This document shows positions 51,522 through 60,887 of a DNA stretch of 62,196 nucleotides, piece by piece. The notes beneath the pieces were generated by a model. That model made no database searches. It saw nothing but the letters and a program-made list of their open reading frames with translations, and was not told the origin of the DNA. The stretch lies in assembly GCA_019248265.1 (NCBI GenBank), contig JAEHGX010000009.1:1-62196 (forward strand), given 5' to 3'. The translations under genes were made by a program, and so were the position numbers. The DNA comes from Candidatus Falkowbacteria bacterium S5_I03. GTDB taxonomy: Bacteria > Patescibacteriota > Patescibacteriia > Patescibacteriales > UBA12465. Each line of letters opens with the position of its first letter. The stretch's first letter is position 1.

Positions 51522-52634
51522 TTATTTTAATTTTATGGTACCTAAGTAAATATTCTTTGGATTGCTAAAATCAATTAATAAATTGCGACCGGCGCGCGTG
51601 GTCGGCAACTTCTTGGTCGCCCAAGTAACGCCCCCGTCTGAAGAACTAAAGAAGGTCGTATTGGTTACATAATATAGTTCATCAGAATTCTTCGGATTGA
51701 CGGCTAAAGCATTAACGGTCGCGGCTTTATCAGGCTGAATAAGTTTTATTTGCTCCCAAGTAATGCCATTGTCCGGAGAACGCAAAATAGTTTGATTAGT
51801 CGCGATAAACATCTTACCATCCGCCGCACAAACCACAAAATCCTTGAATGAAGAGCCGAGATTATAATCTTTTAGAACGGTGTTTAAATCATTCCAGTTA
51901 ACTACCATAAAATTCTGGTCGATGTTGCCGGAATCAGCGGCATTAGTCGCGCTGTTGGAAGTAAAACTATAAATATTATTCTTGGCAGAAGCGACAAATA
52001 TTAAGCGGCTGTCTAAAGGTGAAATAATCAAGCGAGATACGCCTTCTTCTAAGCGGCGAATCGTTCGCCACGAAGCTCCGCTATCAATACTTTTGATAAT
52101 CTCGCCGCGCGAAGTGCCGATATAAATATTTTTAGTATTATAAAAATCAATCACAATCGCATTCACACTGACAGCTGGGTCGGTATCAAAATAAACCTGA
52201 TCCCAAGTACGGGCGCAATCGCTGGAACGATATAGGCGATTAGAAATGGCAGCGTAAATTACACATTTACTCTTCGGGTCGACTTTAACATCGTTAACAG
52301 TTGCTTCCGGCAAATTCTTAACCTTAATCCAACCGGTGTTAAGAACATTATAAGTATAATATAAACCATGCTCATAAGTCGCCAAATAGACTGCTAAATT
52401 ATCCGCCGGATCCATGGTCATCGTATTAACGTTCAAAGATTTGATGTCTTGAGCCTGCCCGGTAGTAGCTAAAGCCGCGGCCGTGCGCCAAGTGTTACCA
52501 CCATCAGTTGAAAGAAAAACGCTGCTATCCTGAGTGGCGCTATTATTGGAAGAGTTGGTCGAAATTGAACAAGCCGATAAAGACAGCCCCAATATGGCCA
52601 AGCAAGCGCCAAGAATAACTTTTTTGTGCTTCAT
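51522..52634 (-). CDS. Beta-propeller lipoprotein (YCF48/sortilin-like BNR repeats)
   Basis: A 370-residue exported lipoprotein. The signal peptide ends in a lipobox LSLSAC with the acylated Cys at about 22, followed by a Ser/Asn-rich linker. The rest is built of BNR/YCF48-type repeats with the Asp-box pattern S.DGG.TW (for example STDGGNTWR, SIDSGASWR, SPDNGITWE, SSDGGVTWA) about every 45-60 residues, which should form a beta-propeller. Such proteins bind glycans or help assemble membrane complexes; the partner is unknown. It is unusual that it sits between holB and frr, with six and seven base gaps. Confidence 0.85.
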   Translation of the reverse strand: MKHKKVILGACLAILGLSLSACSISTNSSNNSATQDSSVFLSTDGGNTWRTAAALATTGQAQDIKSLNVNTMTMDPADNLAVYLATYEHGLYYTYNVLNTGWIKVKNLPEATVNDVKVDPKSKCVIYAAISNRLYRSSDCARTWDQVYFDTDPAVSVNAIVIDFYNTKNIYIGTSRGEIIKSIDSGASWRTIRRLEEGVSRLIISPLDSRLIFVASAKNNIYSFTSNSATNAADSGNIDQNFMVVNWNDLNTVLKDYNLGSSFKDFVVCAADGKMFIATNQTILRSPDNGITWEQIKLIQPDKAATVNALAVNPKNSDELYYVTNTTFFSSSDGGVTWATKKLPTTRAGRNLLIDFSNPKNIYLGTIKLK

Positions 52635-52640
52635 ATATTT

Positions 52641-53648
52641 TTATAAATTAATTACTAATTGTTCCAAAACTAAGCGCGGATTAACATTGGCCAGCAGATA
52701 CTCCCGCGCCATCGCCGTTAATTTGAATTTTAATAAGATAAAAGCGGAAAAATTATCATTGCTATTTTTAGAAGCTACCAGAATATCAATCGCTTGCAGG
52801 GCCTCTTTGAGTTCGGCGGCTAAAGCCGAATGTTGAATTTTTTCCGGCTGATTAAAGTGAAGCAAAAATAAATCGCGCAACAAGCCTTCAATCATTGTTA
52901 AAATATCTTCTGCGCCTGAAAGAGCCGCCACGCCGTAAGATTTATCACTAAACAATTTATCCAATACGCTTAAACGTTCATTAAGGCCGGTATTAAACAA
53001 TTTTAAAAACAAACTCGCTTTCTCCAAATAAGCGGCGTAAGTCTCCGGATTCTCCAAAAATCTAGCCGCTTTAAGCGGTCGCCCCAGAGCTAAGTTGGCC
53101 AAATCTTTGGCTAGCGAACGCTTGGCCTGGTGCTCAGTTAATAAATAATCGTAAATAGTTTCTGCTTTTACCGGATTAAAATATAATTTTTGGCCGCGTG
53201 ATAAAATCGTGGGCAATAAATTTTCCTCGCTCTTGGCGAGTAAAATGATAACCGTTTCCCCCTTAGGCTCTTCCAGGGTTTTTAAAATTGCACTCTGCGC
53301 TTCCGAACTTAAGCTGTCAGCCTCCTTAATTATACCTATCTTATAAGCATTAAGAAAAGGACTTAAGCTTAAATCTTTAATAAACTGGCGCACCTGTTCA
53401 ATAGAGATTGATTTTTTACCGTCATCCGGCTTCAAAATATGGAGATCACTATTAAAACCTTCTTGGGGACCAAGCACTTTACTCATTAGATTATGAGCAA
53501 AAGCTAAAGCCACGGTTGATTTGCCTAAATCATCCGAACCAATAAAGACATAAGTCTGAGCAATCCGACCGCCAGAAACCGCGCGATTTAAAAATTCAAT
53601 CGCCTGCTCGTTACCAATCTGTGGCCAATTAGAGTCGCTTTCCGCCAT
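52641..53648 (-). CDS. holB: DNA polymerase III delta' subunit
   Basis: A 335-residue clamp-loader subunit. The AAA+ domain has a P-loop counterpart GSDDLGKSTVALAFA (about 38-52), SLSSEAQSAILKTLEEPKGETVIIL (split near 107-131, containing the LLKTLEEP signature) and the sensor region LPTILSRGQKL, in which the usual SRC motif is SRG. The four-cysteine zinc module that follows the P-loop in many delta' and gamma/tau proteins is absent. It lies 17 bases after tyrS. Confidence 0.88.
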   Translation of the reverse strand: MAESDSNWPQIGNEQAIEFLNRAVSGGRIAQTYVFIGSDDLGKSTVALAFAHNLMSKVLGPQEGFNSDLHILKPDDGKKSISIEQVRQFIKDLSLSPFLNAYKIGIIKEADSLSSEAQSAILKTLEEPKGETVIILLAKSEENLLPTILSRGQKLYFNPVKAETIYDYLLTEHQAKRSLAKDLANLALGRPLKAARFLENPETYAAYLEKASLFLKLFNTGLNERLSVLDKLFSDKSYGVAALSGAEDILTMIEGLLRDLFLLHFNQPEKIQHSALAAELKEALQAIDILVASKNSNDNFSAFILLKFKLTAMAREYLLANVNPRLVLEQLVINL

Positions 53649-53665
53649 AAATGTTTGGCTTAGAC

Positions 53666-54838
53666 TTAAACTATCTTAAGAAATTTTAATTTTCCTTTCT
53701 GTAAAATTGCGCCCGCAGGAATATCAAAATCTAATTCCTTAACGACTTGTTGGTCAATTTTAACGCCGCCCTGTTCAATGACGCGCTTGGCCTCAGATTT
53801 AGAAGAGGCTAGGCCGGACTCCAAAAGAACGGATACTAAATTATAACTGGTCGGTTTTAATTCAATAATTTCATCGGGCATCTCCTTTTTAGAAAAAACT
53901 TTAATAAAATTTTCCTCCTGCGCCTGAGCATCTGCCTCACTGTGATAAAATCGGACAATCTCTTTAGCTAATAAAATTTTATAGTCACGCGGATTAGCGC
54001 CTTTTTTAAGCGCTTCTTCATATTTTTTAATCTCCGTCTCATTAACTCTGGTTAATAAGGTAAAATATTTGATAATAAATTCATCCTGCAGAGACATAAG
54101 CTTACCGAACATTTCCGCGGGTGAATCAAAAAGATTAACGGTATTTCCCCAACTGGAGCTCATCTTGCGTCCGTCTAAACCCTCAATGAGCGGATTAGTA
54201 ATAATGTTTTGCGGTGTTTGGCCATAAGCGCGTTGCATTTCCCGACCGGCGAGCAAATTAAAGCGCTGGTCTGTGCCGCCTAGTTCCACGTCCGCTTTAA
54301 TCATCACGGAATCATAGCCCTGCATCATCGGATACATCACTTCGCGCAAAGAAACGCGGGAGCCGGCATCCAAGCGACGGCGAATATTATCACGCGAAAT
54401 AAATTCATTAATCGAAAAAATATCGGCTTGGCGGCAAACTTCTTTATATTCCAACTTCGCCAACCATTCGCTATTATAATGAACCTCGCATTTAGTAACA
54501 TCAATTACTTTTCCGGCTTGGGCAATATAATTTTTAATATTTTCCTTAATCACTGCCTCGTCTAACATCGGGCGTTCGCTGTTTTTGTCCGAAGTATCAC
54601 CAATTGTCCCGGTAAAGTCGCCGATAATAAAAACTATTTGATGGCCCAAGTCTTGAAAATCACGCAATTTTAAAAGCGGGATGGAGCGACCTAGGTGAAT
54701 ATTGGGGCTGGTTGGGTCAATTCCGAGTTTAATTCTTAAAGGCTTACCGGACAAAAGTTTAGCCTCCAAATCTTTAAAGTCAATAACCTCCTCGACACCG
54801 CGGCTAAGTACTTCCTTTATTTTCTGATTGTTTACCAT
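53666..54838 (-). CDS. tyrS: Tyrosyl-tRNA synthetase (TyrZ-like)
   Basis: A class Ic synthetase of 390 residues. The HIGH motif reads HLGR in NIHLGRSIPLLKLRDF (about 46-61) and KMSKS reads KMSSS in DGRKMSSSWGNT (about 225-236). Other landmarks, IGDFTGTIGD, QGYDSVMIKADVELGGTDQRFN (split) and a C-terminal S4 domain (about 325-390, SGLASSKSEAKRVIEQGGVKI), are normal. The overall pattern is that of the TyrZ branch. Replacement of the second His of HIGH by Arg is notable but the rest suggests an active enzyme. It is the first gene of the tyrS-holB-lipoprotein-frr-rseP run. Confidence 0.95.
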   Translation of the reverse strand: MVNNQKIKEVLSRGVEEVIDFKDLEAKLLSGKPLRIKLGIDPTSPNIHLGRSIPLLKLRDFQDLGHQIVFIIGDFTGTIGDTSDKNSERPMLDEAVIKENIKNYIAQAGKVIDVTKCEVHYNSEWLAKLEYKEVCRQADIFSINEFISRDNIRRRLDAGSRVSLREVMYPMMQGYDSVMIKADVELGGTDQRFNLLAGREMQRAYGQTPQNIITNPLIEGLDGRKMSSSWGNTVNLFDSPAEMFGKLMSLQDEFIIKYFTLLTRVNETEIKKYEEALKKGANPRDYKILLAKEIVRFYHSEADAQAQEENFIKVFSKKEMPDEIIELKPTSYNLVSVLLESGLASSKSEAKRVIEQGGVKIDQQVVKELDFDIPAGAILQKGKLKFLKIV

Positions 54839-54948
54839 ATTTTTATCTTATTTTAGCTAATTTTTATGGAAAGACTGGTTTAGGCGCCCAACAGGCTCCT
54901 TATTTATTTATAGTATATCATATTTCTATAAAGATAACATAAAAACGA

Positions 54949-54977
54949 TTGATTTTTCAAGCGGAAACTGTTATATT
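54949..54977 (+). promoter_or_regulatory. Promoter of the surface-polysaccharide operon, leaderless
   Basis: TTGATT (54949-54954) and TATATT (54972-54977) are 17 bases apart. The ATG at 54986 follows only eight bases after the -10 box, so transcription should start at or next to the start codon. The opposite strand of this 147-base gap should hold the tyrS promoter. Confidence 0.65.
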
Positions 54978-54985
54978 GGCCTTAT

Positions 54986-56305
54986 ATGACCAGCGGTTTT
55001 AAAAAAATAATTCTCCTCAGTGGCGATTTAACTTCTCTGTTTTTAGCTTTGTCATTAGTACTGCTATTCAGATATCCTCAAGCTGCCTTTAACGAGCAGT
55101 TTCAAAAGCATATTTGGCCCTTTCTTCTGGTTTTTATTTTTTGGCTAATTGCTATTTATATTAGCGGACTTTATGATTTAAACTTAAGGACTCGAAGCCG
55201 CCGCTTTTTAAAGGCGGTGATGAGCGCCGCGGCCGTCGCCAGCTTAATTTCCATAACCTATTTCTATTTAAATGTCGCGTCTAACGTCGCCCCAAGAACT
55301 AATCTGGCATTATTTATTGCTTTTTTCTTGGGACTCTTTTTTATTTGGCGCTACTTATACCAAACGATCCAGCGCGCCGTCCCTGGGGTGGGTCTGGCAA
55401 TTATGGGCAATAATGAGAAAAGCCACGCCCTGCAAAGCGAACTAAACAAAAATCCCGGCGCCGGCTATAGGCTAGAAATAATAATCCCCGACGAGAGCGA
55501 GCTAGAAAAATTAAAAAATCAAGTAGAAGGCGAGAAGGTAAAAATCGTGGTCGTTTGTGATGATTTTGGCTCCGCGAAAACGACCGATGCCCTGCTTAAC
55601 CTTTTGCAAAACCGAATTAGCGTTTATAGCTATCCAGATTTTTATGAACTTTTGAGTGGTAAAATTCCGGTGGAAGAAATTAGCGCCAATTGGTTTTTAG
55701 AGAACTTGCGGGAAAACCAGCGCGGCTATTTCAATCTTTTAAAAAGAATTATGGACTTTATCGGCGCGCTAATTGTTTTAATAATTTCTTTAATTTTTTG
55801 GCCGCTGATTGCCCTGATTATTAAATTGGAAAGTCGGGGCCCGATTTTCTTCCGCCAAAAACGCCTCGGCCGCCAAGGAAAGCTATTTACCATCATTAAG
55901 TTTCGCACCATGCGCGAAACCGATAATGACCGCGCTCTAACAGTTGACGGCGATAAAAGAATTACCGCTTTTGGAAATTTTTTGCGCAAAACGCGATTGG
56001 ATGAAATTCCACAGATGATAAATATCTTAAAAGGAGAAATGAGCTTTATCGGCCCGCGGCCCGAAAGGCCGGAGTTGGCAGAAGCCCTAGAACAAAAAAT
56101 TTCTTTTTACAATACTAGACTAATAGTCAAACCCGGTCTTTCCGGCTGGGACCAAATTTCTGGTGAATACCATTCGCCTACAGAAGAGGATACTCTTAAA
56201 AAATTGCAGAATGATTTATTTTATATTAAAAACCGCTCCCTATTCTTAGACCTCGCCATTATTATGAAAACGGTAGCCACAATTATAAGCCGAGGAGGAA
56301 AATAA
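54986..56305 (+). CDS. Polyprenyl glycosylphosphotransferase (WbaP/CpsE-like)
   Basis: The priming enzyme of a surface polysaccharide: it places sugar-1-phosphate on undecaprenyl phosphate. The 439-residue protein has four N-terminal transmembrane helices (about 8-120), a Rossmann-like central domain (about 130-225), a fifth hydrophobic hairpin (about 258-282), and the catalytic domain with FFRQKRLGRQGKLFTIIKFRTM (split near 289-311), KTRLDEIPQ (Asp-Glu catalytic pair) and SFIGPRPERPE. It opens the plus-strand operon that runs to the contig end. Confidence 0.94.
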   Translation: MTSGFKKIILLSGDLTSLFLALSLVLLFRYPQAAFNEQFQKHIWPFLLVFIFWLIAIYISGLYDLNLRTRSRRFLKAVMSAAAVASLISITYFYLNVASNVAPRTNLALFIAFFLGLFFIWRYLYQTIQRAVPGVGLAIMGNNEKSHALQSELNKNPGAGYRLEIIIPDESELEKLKNQVEGEKVKIVVVCDDFGSAKTTDALLNLLQNRISVYSYPDFYELLSGKIPVEEISANWFLENLRENQRGYFNLLKRIMDFIGALIVLIISLIFWPLIALIIKLESRGPIFFRQKRLGRQGKLFTIIKFRTMRETDNDRALTVDGDKRITAFGNFLRKTRLDEIPQMINILKGEMSFIGPRPERPELAEALEQKISFYNTRLIVKPGLSGWDQISGEYHSPTEEDTLKKLQNDLFYIKNRSLFLDLAIIMKTVATIISRGGK

Positions 56306-56310
56306 GAAAT

Positions 56311-56844
56311 ATGTCGAAAATTATTAATTATTTAAAAAAATACCCGCTTATTTATTTAGTATTAAGAATAATCTTTCGCTTTTTTGTTAAACTTGCAAGA
56401 GGTGTTGATTATCTGCGCTTAAAATATATTTTTGGCATCGGCCAAGTCGGTCGCAACGTCCGATTTGATAAGGGCTTCCGAGTTTTTCACGGCGCTAAAA
56501 ATATAAATGTGGGCAACAATGTATATCTGACTGACGTTTTACTAAACGCCGGAGATAATGCTGGCTCCATTAAAATTGAAGACTTTGTATTTTTCAGCCA
56601 TAAAGTAATGGTAATCGCTCGTGGACATGATTACCAAAAATTAGACAAGGAACGACAAGAAGCAATAACCGAAGCTCCAATTTTAATAAAAAGGGGCGCC
56701 TGGATAGGATCGGGGGTAACAATTCTAAAAGGGGTAACTATTGGACAGAACGCTGTCATTGCCGCCGGTAGTTTGGTAACTAAAAACGTAGACGATAATA
56801 CAATTGTGGCCGGAGTACCTGCCAGATTAATAAAATCAATATAA
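56311..56844 (+). CDS. Left-handed beta-helix acyltransferase (WbbJ-like)
   Basis: A 177-residue hexapeptide-repeat acyltransferase. Two blocks of [LIV]-G-x4 repeats are seen, KNINVGNNVYLTDVLLNAG and IGSGVTILKGVTIGQNAVI, and the end VAGVPARLIK is typical of maltose/galactoside acetyltransferase relatives. The catalytic His is probably in ARGHDY. An N-terminal helical, partly hydrophobic stretch (about 10-35) may bind the membrane. It should acetylate a sugar of the glycan. A GAGGAGG sequence 12 bases upstream is inside the end of the preceding gene. Confidence 0.87.
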   Translation: MSKIINYLKKYPLIYLVLRIIFRFFVKLARGVDYLRLKYIFGIGQVGRNVRFDKGFRVFHGAKNINVGNNVYLTDVLLNAGDNAGSIKIEDFVFFSHKVMVIARGHDYQKLDKERQEAITEAPILIKRGAWIGSGVTILKGVTIGQNAVIAAGSLVTKNVDDNTIVAGVPARLIKSI

Positions 56845-56846
56845 AT

Positions 56847-57632
56847 ATGAAAAAAATTATAAAGGCAATTTTAAAAAAATTTCGAATTCGCATTATTAGA
56901 GAAACTAAGAAATCCGTTAAAACAACACGGCTATCATTTCATGAAACTTCTACTGGCAATTATTGGCTGCCTAAAGATGCATATAGCGACGATATTGCAA
57001 ACACAATAAAAAAAAATAAGATATTTGAAGAACCTGTGTATGACGTGATAAAAAAGTACGCCAAGCCAAACACGGAAGTTATAGATATTGGATCAAATTT
57101 TGGACAAATGGCAGTTTTAATGTCTAAACTAGTTGGTGATAACGGACTAGTCCACGCTTTTGAGGCTAACAGTTTTGTATATTCCATATTAGAAAAAAAT
57201 TGTAAAGAAAATGCAAAAAATATTATTACTTATTTTGGCGCCGTACACGACAAAAGCGGAGAGTCATTATTTTTTCAAGAACAAAATTTTGAAGAATATA
57301 ATACTTACGGCGCATACGGAATAGATTATATCAATCAGAATGGTCATCAAGTAAAAACATTAACCATTGATGAAATTCAATTTAAAAAACCAGTTAGTTT
57401 TATAAAAATCGACATACAGGGCGGAGATTTATTAGCCATGAAAGGTGCAGTTGAGACAATTAAAAAAAATAGATGCCCTATAATTTTTGAGTATGAATAT
57501 TTGCTTGAAGAAAAATTAAAATTATCTTTTCAGGAATATGTCGATTTTGTAAAAAGTATAGATTATCATTTTGAAAGAGTAATAATTGGTCAAAATTTTT
57601 TAATACTACCAAATGAAACAAAAAATAAATAA
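56847..57632 (+). CDS. FkbM-family methyltransferase
   Basis: A 261-residue SAM-dependent O-methyltransferase. Motif I is [15 protein letters not shown] (about 75-89), then [19 protein letters not shown]; a late [18 protein letters not shown] segment matches the FkbM VDvEGaE.evL.G pattern. FkbM proteins in polysaccharide clusters usually methylate sugar hydroxyls. Bases here are visibly more AT-rich than in the flanking gmd gene, suggesting separate acquisition. Two bases separate it from the acyltransferase gene. Confidence 0.86.
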   Translation: MKKIIKAILKKFRIRIIRETKKSVKTTRLSFHETSTGNYWLPKDAYSDDIANTIKKNKIFEEPVYDVIKKYAKPNTEVIDIGSNFGQMAVLMSKLVGDNGLVHAFEANSFVYSILEKNCKENAKNIITYFGAVHDKSGESLFFQEQNFEEYNTYGAYGIDYINQNGHQVKTLTIDEIQFKKPVSFIKIDIQGGDLLAMKGAVETIKKNRCPIIFEYEYLLEEKLKLSFQEYVDFVKSIDYHFERVIIGQNFLILPNETKNK

Positions 57633-57664
57633 TTAAAATCATCAAAAATAAAAGAGAAATAAAT

Positions 57665-58681
57665 ATGAAAAAAGCATTAATTACCGGCATCACCGGACAA
57701 GACGGATCTTATTTGGCCGAGTTCCTTTTGAATAAAGGATATGAAGTCCATGGCATCAGAAGAGCGGCTTCCGTTTTTAACACGGAAAGAATAGACCATT
57801 TGCTGAGTGACAAGAATTTAAATTTTCATCTTCATTACGGCGATTTAATAGACTCCAGCAACCTTAATCGTCTTTTAGAAGAAATAAAGCCAGATGAAAT
57901 TTATAATCTAGGCGCCCAGTCCCATGTCCATATTTCTTTTCAGCTTCCAGAATATACGGCCGAGATAGATGGTATCGGAACTTTAAGATTGTTAGACGCC
58001 ATTAAAGGAACGGGCATTAAAACAAAATTCTACCAAGCTTCTACTTCTGAATTATTCGGCAAAGTTCAAGAAATGCCCCAAACCGAAAAGACTCCTTTCT
58101 ATCCGCGCTCGCCTTACGGAGTCGCTAAACTATTTTCTTTTTGGACAGTTAAAAATTATCGCGAAGCCTATGGTCTGTTCGCCTGCAACGGCATTCTATT
58201 TAATCATGAATCACCCCGCCGCGGACGCATTTTTGTCACCCGCAAAATAACTGAAGGAATCGCCGATATTAAAGCCGGCCGCAATACCAAAATAATGCTC
58301 GGCAACCTTGACGCTAAACGCGACTGGGGCTATGCGCCAGATTACGTCGAAGCCATGTGGTTAATGCTCCAGCAAGAAACTCCGGACGATTTTGTAATCG
58401 CGACCGGAGAAACTCATAGCATCAGAGAATTTTGCGAAGAAGCCTTCAAGCTGGCTGGCTATGAAATTGCCTGGCAAGGACAGGGGCTGGAAGAAAAGGG
58501 TGTGGATAAAAACACCGGCCAAGTTTTAATTGAAGTTGATCCTAAATACTTCCGCCCCGCTGAAGTTGATATTTTAATGGGCGACAGTTCTAAGGCGCTG
58601 ACACAACTCGGTTGGAAACCGAAAGTAACTTTTAAGGAACTGGTTAAAATAATGTTGGAAAGCGATTTAAATCAAAAATAA
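57665..58681 (+). CDS. gmd: GDP-mannose 4,6-dehydratase
   Basis: Gmd makes GDP-4-keto-6-deoxymannose, precursor of fucose, rhamnose and related sugars. The 338-residue protein has [15 protein letters not shown] (about 8-22), [17 protein letters not shown] with NADP-contacting arginines, [16 protein letters not shown] with the catalytic Thr/Ser-Glu pair, the YGVAK motif, and [18 protein letters not shown]. All are textbook Gmd. A second, shorter paralogue is two genes downstream. Confidence 0.95.
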   Translation: MKKALITGITGQDGSYLAEFLLNKGYEVHGIRRAASVFNTERIDHLLSDKNLNFHLHYGDLIDSSNLNRLLEEIKPDEIYNLGAQSHVHISFQLPEYTAEIDGIGTLRLLDAIKGTGIKTKFYQASTSELFGKVQEMPQTEKTPFYPRSPYGVAKLFSFWTVKNYREAYGLFACNGILFNHESPRRGRIFVTRKITEGIADIKAGRNTKIMLGNLDAKRDWGYAPDYVEAMWLMLQQETPDDFVIATGETHSIREFCEEAFKLAGYEIAWQGQGLEEKGVDKNTGQVLIEVDPKYFRPAEVDILMGDSSKALTQLGWKPKVTFKELVKIMLESDLNQK

Positions 58682-58685
58682 AATT

Positions 58686-59942
58686 ATGCTTTATCAAGAG
58701 ATAGCCAAATGCCGGATTTGCGGCAATAAAAATTTAGTTTCCATTTTAGATTTAGGCCATCAGCATTTAACCGGTATTTTTCCAAAACCGGAAGATGAAG
58801 TGGAACGCGGCCCATTGGAAATAGTTAAATGCGTTAGTCTTAATGGCGAAGATGTTTGCGGCCTACTCCAATTAAAACATGATTACCAAATGGAAAAGCT
58901 CTACGGCGATAACTATGGCTATCGCTCCGGACTTAATAAATCCATGGTTGAACATCTGGGCGAGATTGTTAAAAAAATAGAAAACCGCGTCGCCTTGTCT
59001 GATGGCGATTTAATAATTGATATTGCCAGCAACGATGGCACTCTACTCTCTAAATATGAAAATAAAAACCTGGACCTCTTAGGCATAGACCCGACTTCTA
59101 AAAAATTTAAAGAATATTATCCGACTCATATTGATAGCGTGGCCGATTTCTTTTCCAAAAATATCGTGCAACAAAAAAGGGGAGATAAAAAAGCCAAAGC
59201 AATTACCTCTATCGCCATGTTTTATGATTTACCAGCACCCTTAGAAATAATGAAAGAAATTGAGAGCGTGATGGATAATGAAGGTATTTGGGTAGTAGAA
59301 CAAAGCTATCTGCCGGAAATGATAAATAATACTTCATATGATACCATTTGCCATGAACATTTAGAATTTTATGCGCTTAAACAATTTAAGTGGATGGCTG
59401 ATAGGGCGGGCTTAAAAATAATTGATATTGAAATGAACCGGATAAACGGGGCCAGCTTTGCTCTCACGCTGGCTAAAAAGTCCTCAGCTTATAAAGAGGC
59501 AACCGAGGAAATAAACAAAATTCTAGAATTGGAGGAAGCGGGTGGATTTAATGATTTGAATATTTACTTAACTTTTAAAGAAAAAACTGAAAAGCATAAA
59601 CTGGAATTAATCGACTTAATTAAAAAATTAAAATCGGAAAATAAAAAAATATTAGGCTACGGCGCTTCCACCAAGGGAAATGTCATTTTGCAATATTGCG
59701 AATTTACAATTACTGACATCCCCGCAATCGCCGATGTCAATGAATATAAATTTGGACGCCAAACCCCGGGGACTAATATTCTAATTGTTTCCGAAGCGGA
59801 AGCCAAAAAATCCGGTGTCGACTATTTTCTGGTTCTCCCCTGGCACTTTAAAGATAATATTATAGAGAGAGAAAAAGAATTTTTAGCAAGTGGCGGCAAA
59901 TTAATATTTCCGCTGCCTAATATAGAAATAATCGGCTTATGA
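58686..59942 (+). CDS. Sugar C-methyltransferase (TylCIII/TcaB9 family)
   Basis: A 418-residue SAM enzyme with three parts. The N-terminal zinc-binding domain has CRICGN (Cys9, Cys12) and further cysteines near 57-64. The methyltransferase domain carries IIDIASNDGTLLS (about 113-125) and DTICHEHLEFY, the HEH being conserved and probably catalytic. The C-terminal domain has GYGASTKGNVILQYC. The family adds a methyl group to carbon 3 of 4-keto-deoxysugars. Placed between gmd and a Gmd-like gene, it implies a branched-chain GDP-deoxysugar. Bases 59302-59358 are repeated at the contig end. Confidence 0.9.
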   Translation: MLYQEIAKCRICGNKNLVSILDLGHQHLTGIFPKPEDEVERGPLEIVKCVSLNGEDVCGLLQLKHDYQMEKLYGDNYGYRSGLNKSMVEHLGEIVKKIENRVALSDGDLIIDIASNDGTLLSKYENKNLDLLGIDPTSKKFKEYYPTHIDSVADFFSKNIVQQKRGDKKAKAITSIAMFYDLPAPLEIMKEIESVMDNEGIWVVEQSYLPEMINNTSYDTICHEHLEFYALKQFKWMADRAGLKIIDIEMNRINGASFALTLAKKSSAYKEATEEINKILELEEAGGFNDLNIYLTFKEKTEKHKLELIDLIKKLKSENKKILGYGASTKGNVILQYCEFTITDIPAIADVNEYKFGRQTPGTNILIVSEAEAKKSGVDYFLVLPWHFKDNIIEREKEFLASGGKLIFPLPNIEIIGL

Positions 59943-60886
59943 AAACGGCCAACAAAAAAGCGATAATTGTCGGCGCGGGCGGCCAAGACGGAAAGCTGCT
60001 ATTTAAATTGTTATCTGATTTTGATTACACGATTATCGGCTTGGATAAAAATGGCATAAGAACTAACAACGTAATTTGGAAAAATAAAATAAACATCAGC
60101 GACCAAAAACAAGTTTTTTCACTTATCAAAAAATTTAAACCTGATGAAATTTATTATTTAGCCGCTTATCATTTCTCTTCCCAAGATAAGCGTGGCGACA
60201 TCTATCAGGAACTGCGCCAAAGCTACGAAATAAACGTTCTGGCATTTTTAAATTTTTTGGAAGGCATCCGATTATTTTCCGCAAAAACAAAAATATTTTA
60301 CGCCGGCTCTTCTTTATTATTCGGCAATACTCCGACTAAAATTCAAACCGAAAAAACCCCCTTTAAACCAACTGGCGCTTATGGACTTAGTAAAGAAGGT
60401 GGTGCTAATTTGTGTCGTTTATACCGCGAAAAATATCAAGTTTTTGCCGCGGTCGGTATAATGTACAATCATGAATCTGAATATCGAACGGCCAACTTTC
60501 TATCGATGAAAATAATCCGCGGCGCCAAAAATATCGCCGACGAAAAAGAACAAAAACTAATCGTTGGCGATTTAAAGGCGCGCGTTGATTGGGGTTATGC
60601 GCCCGACTATGTTTTGGCAATGAAATTAATTTTAAACTTAAAAAAAGCCGATGATTTTATTATCGCCACCGGGCAAGCCCATTCGGTTTTAGATTTTATA
60701 AAAACCACCTTTAAAGCTTTTGGCTTAGACTGGAAAAAATATGTCCAGGAAGATAAAAAAATAATTGACGAGAAAAGAAGCATCTTAATCGGCGATGCCC
60801 GAAAATTAAAAATGGCTACTGGCTGGAAACCGAGTGTTTCTTTTCAAAAAATGATTGAAAAAATAATAAATAATTTGGATAAATAA
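59939..60886 (+). CDS. Gmd-like NAD(P)-dependent sugar dehydratase/reductase
   Basis: A 315-residue extended SDR related to Gmd. VGAGGQDGKLLFKLL (about 11-25), AGSSLLFGNTPTKIQTE, AYGLSKEGG (catalytic Tyr and Lys), YNHES and [15 protein letters not shown] parallel the Gmd at 57665. The arginine-rich NADP segment after the first strand is lost and the Glu of STSELFG is Leu, so the dehydratase step is unlikely in its normal form. It could be the reductase or epimerase that acts after C-methylation. It overlaps the C-methyltransferase gene by four bases (ATGA). Confidence 0.82.
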   Translation: MKTANKKAIIVGAGGQDGKLLFKLLSDFDYTIIGLDKNGIRTNNVIWKNKINISDQKQVFSLIKKFKPDEIYYLAAYHFSSQDKRGDIYQELRQSYEINVLAFLNFLEGIRLFSAKTKIFYAGSSLLFGNTPTKIQTEKTPFKPTGAYGLSKEGGANLCRLYREKYQVFAAVGIMYNHESEYRTANFLSMKIIRGAKNIADEKEQKLIVGDLKARVDWGYAPDYVLAMKLILNLKKADDFIIATGQAHSVLDFIKTTFKAFGLDWKKYVQEDKKIIDEKRSILIGDARKLKMATGWKPSVSFQKMIEKIINNLDK

Positions 60887-60887
60887 T

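Noticed and set aside
54839-54948. T-box riboswitch before tyrS
   Set aside because: There is an imperfect hairpin (AGGCGCC/GGCTCCT) but no T-box bulge or antiterminator sequence.
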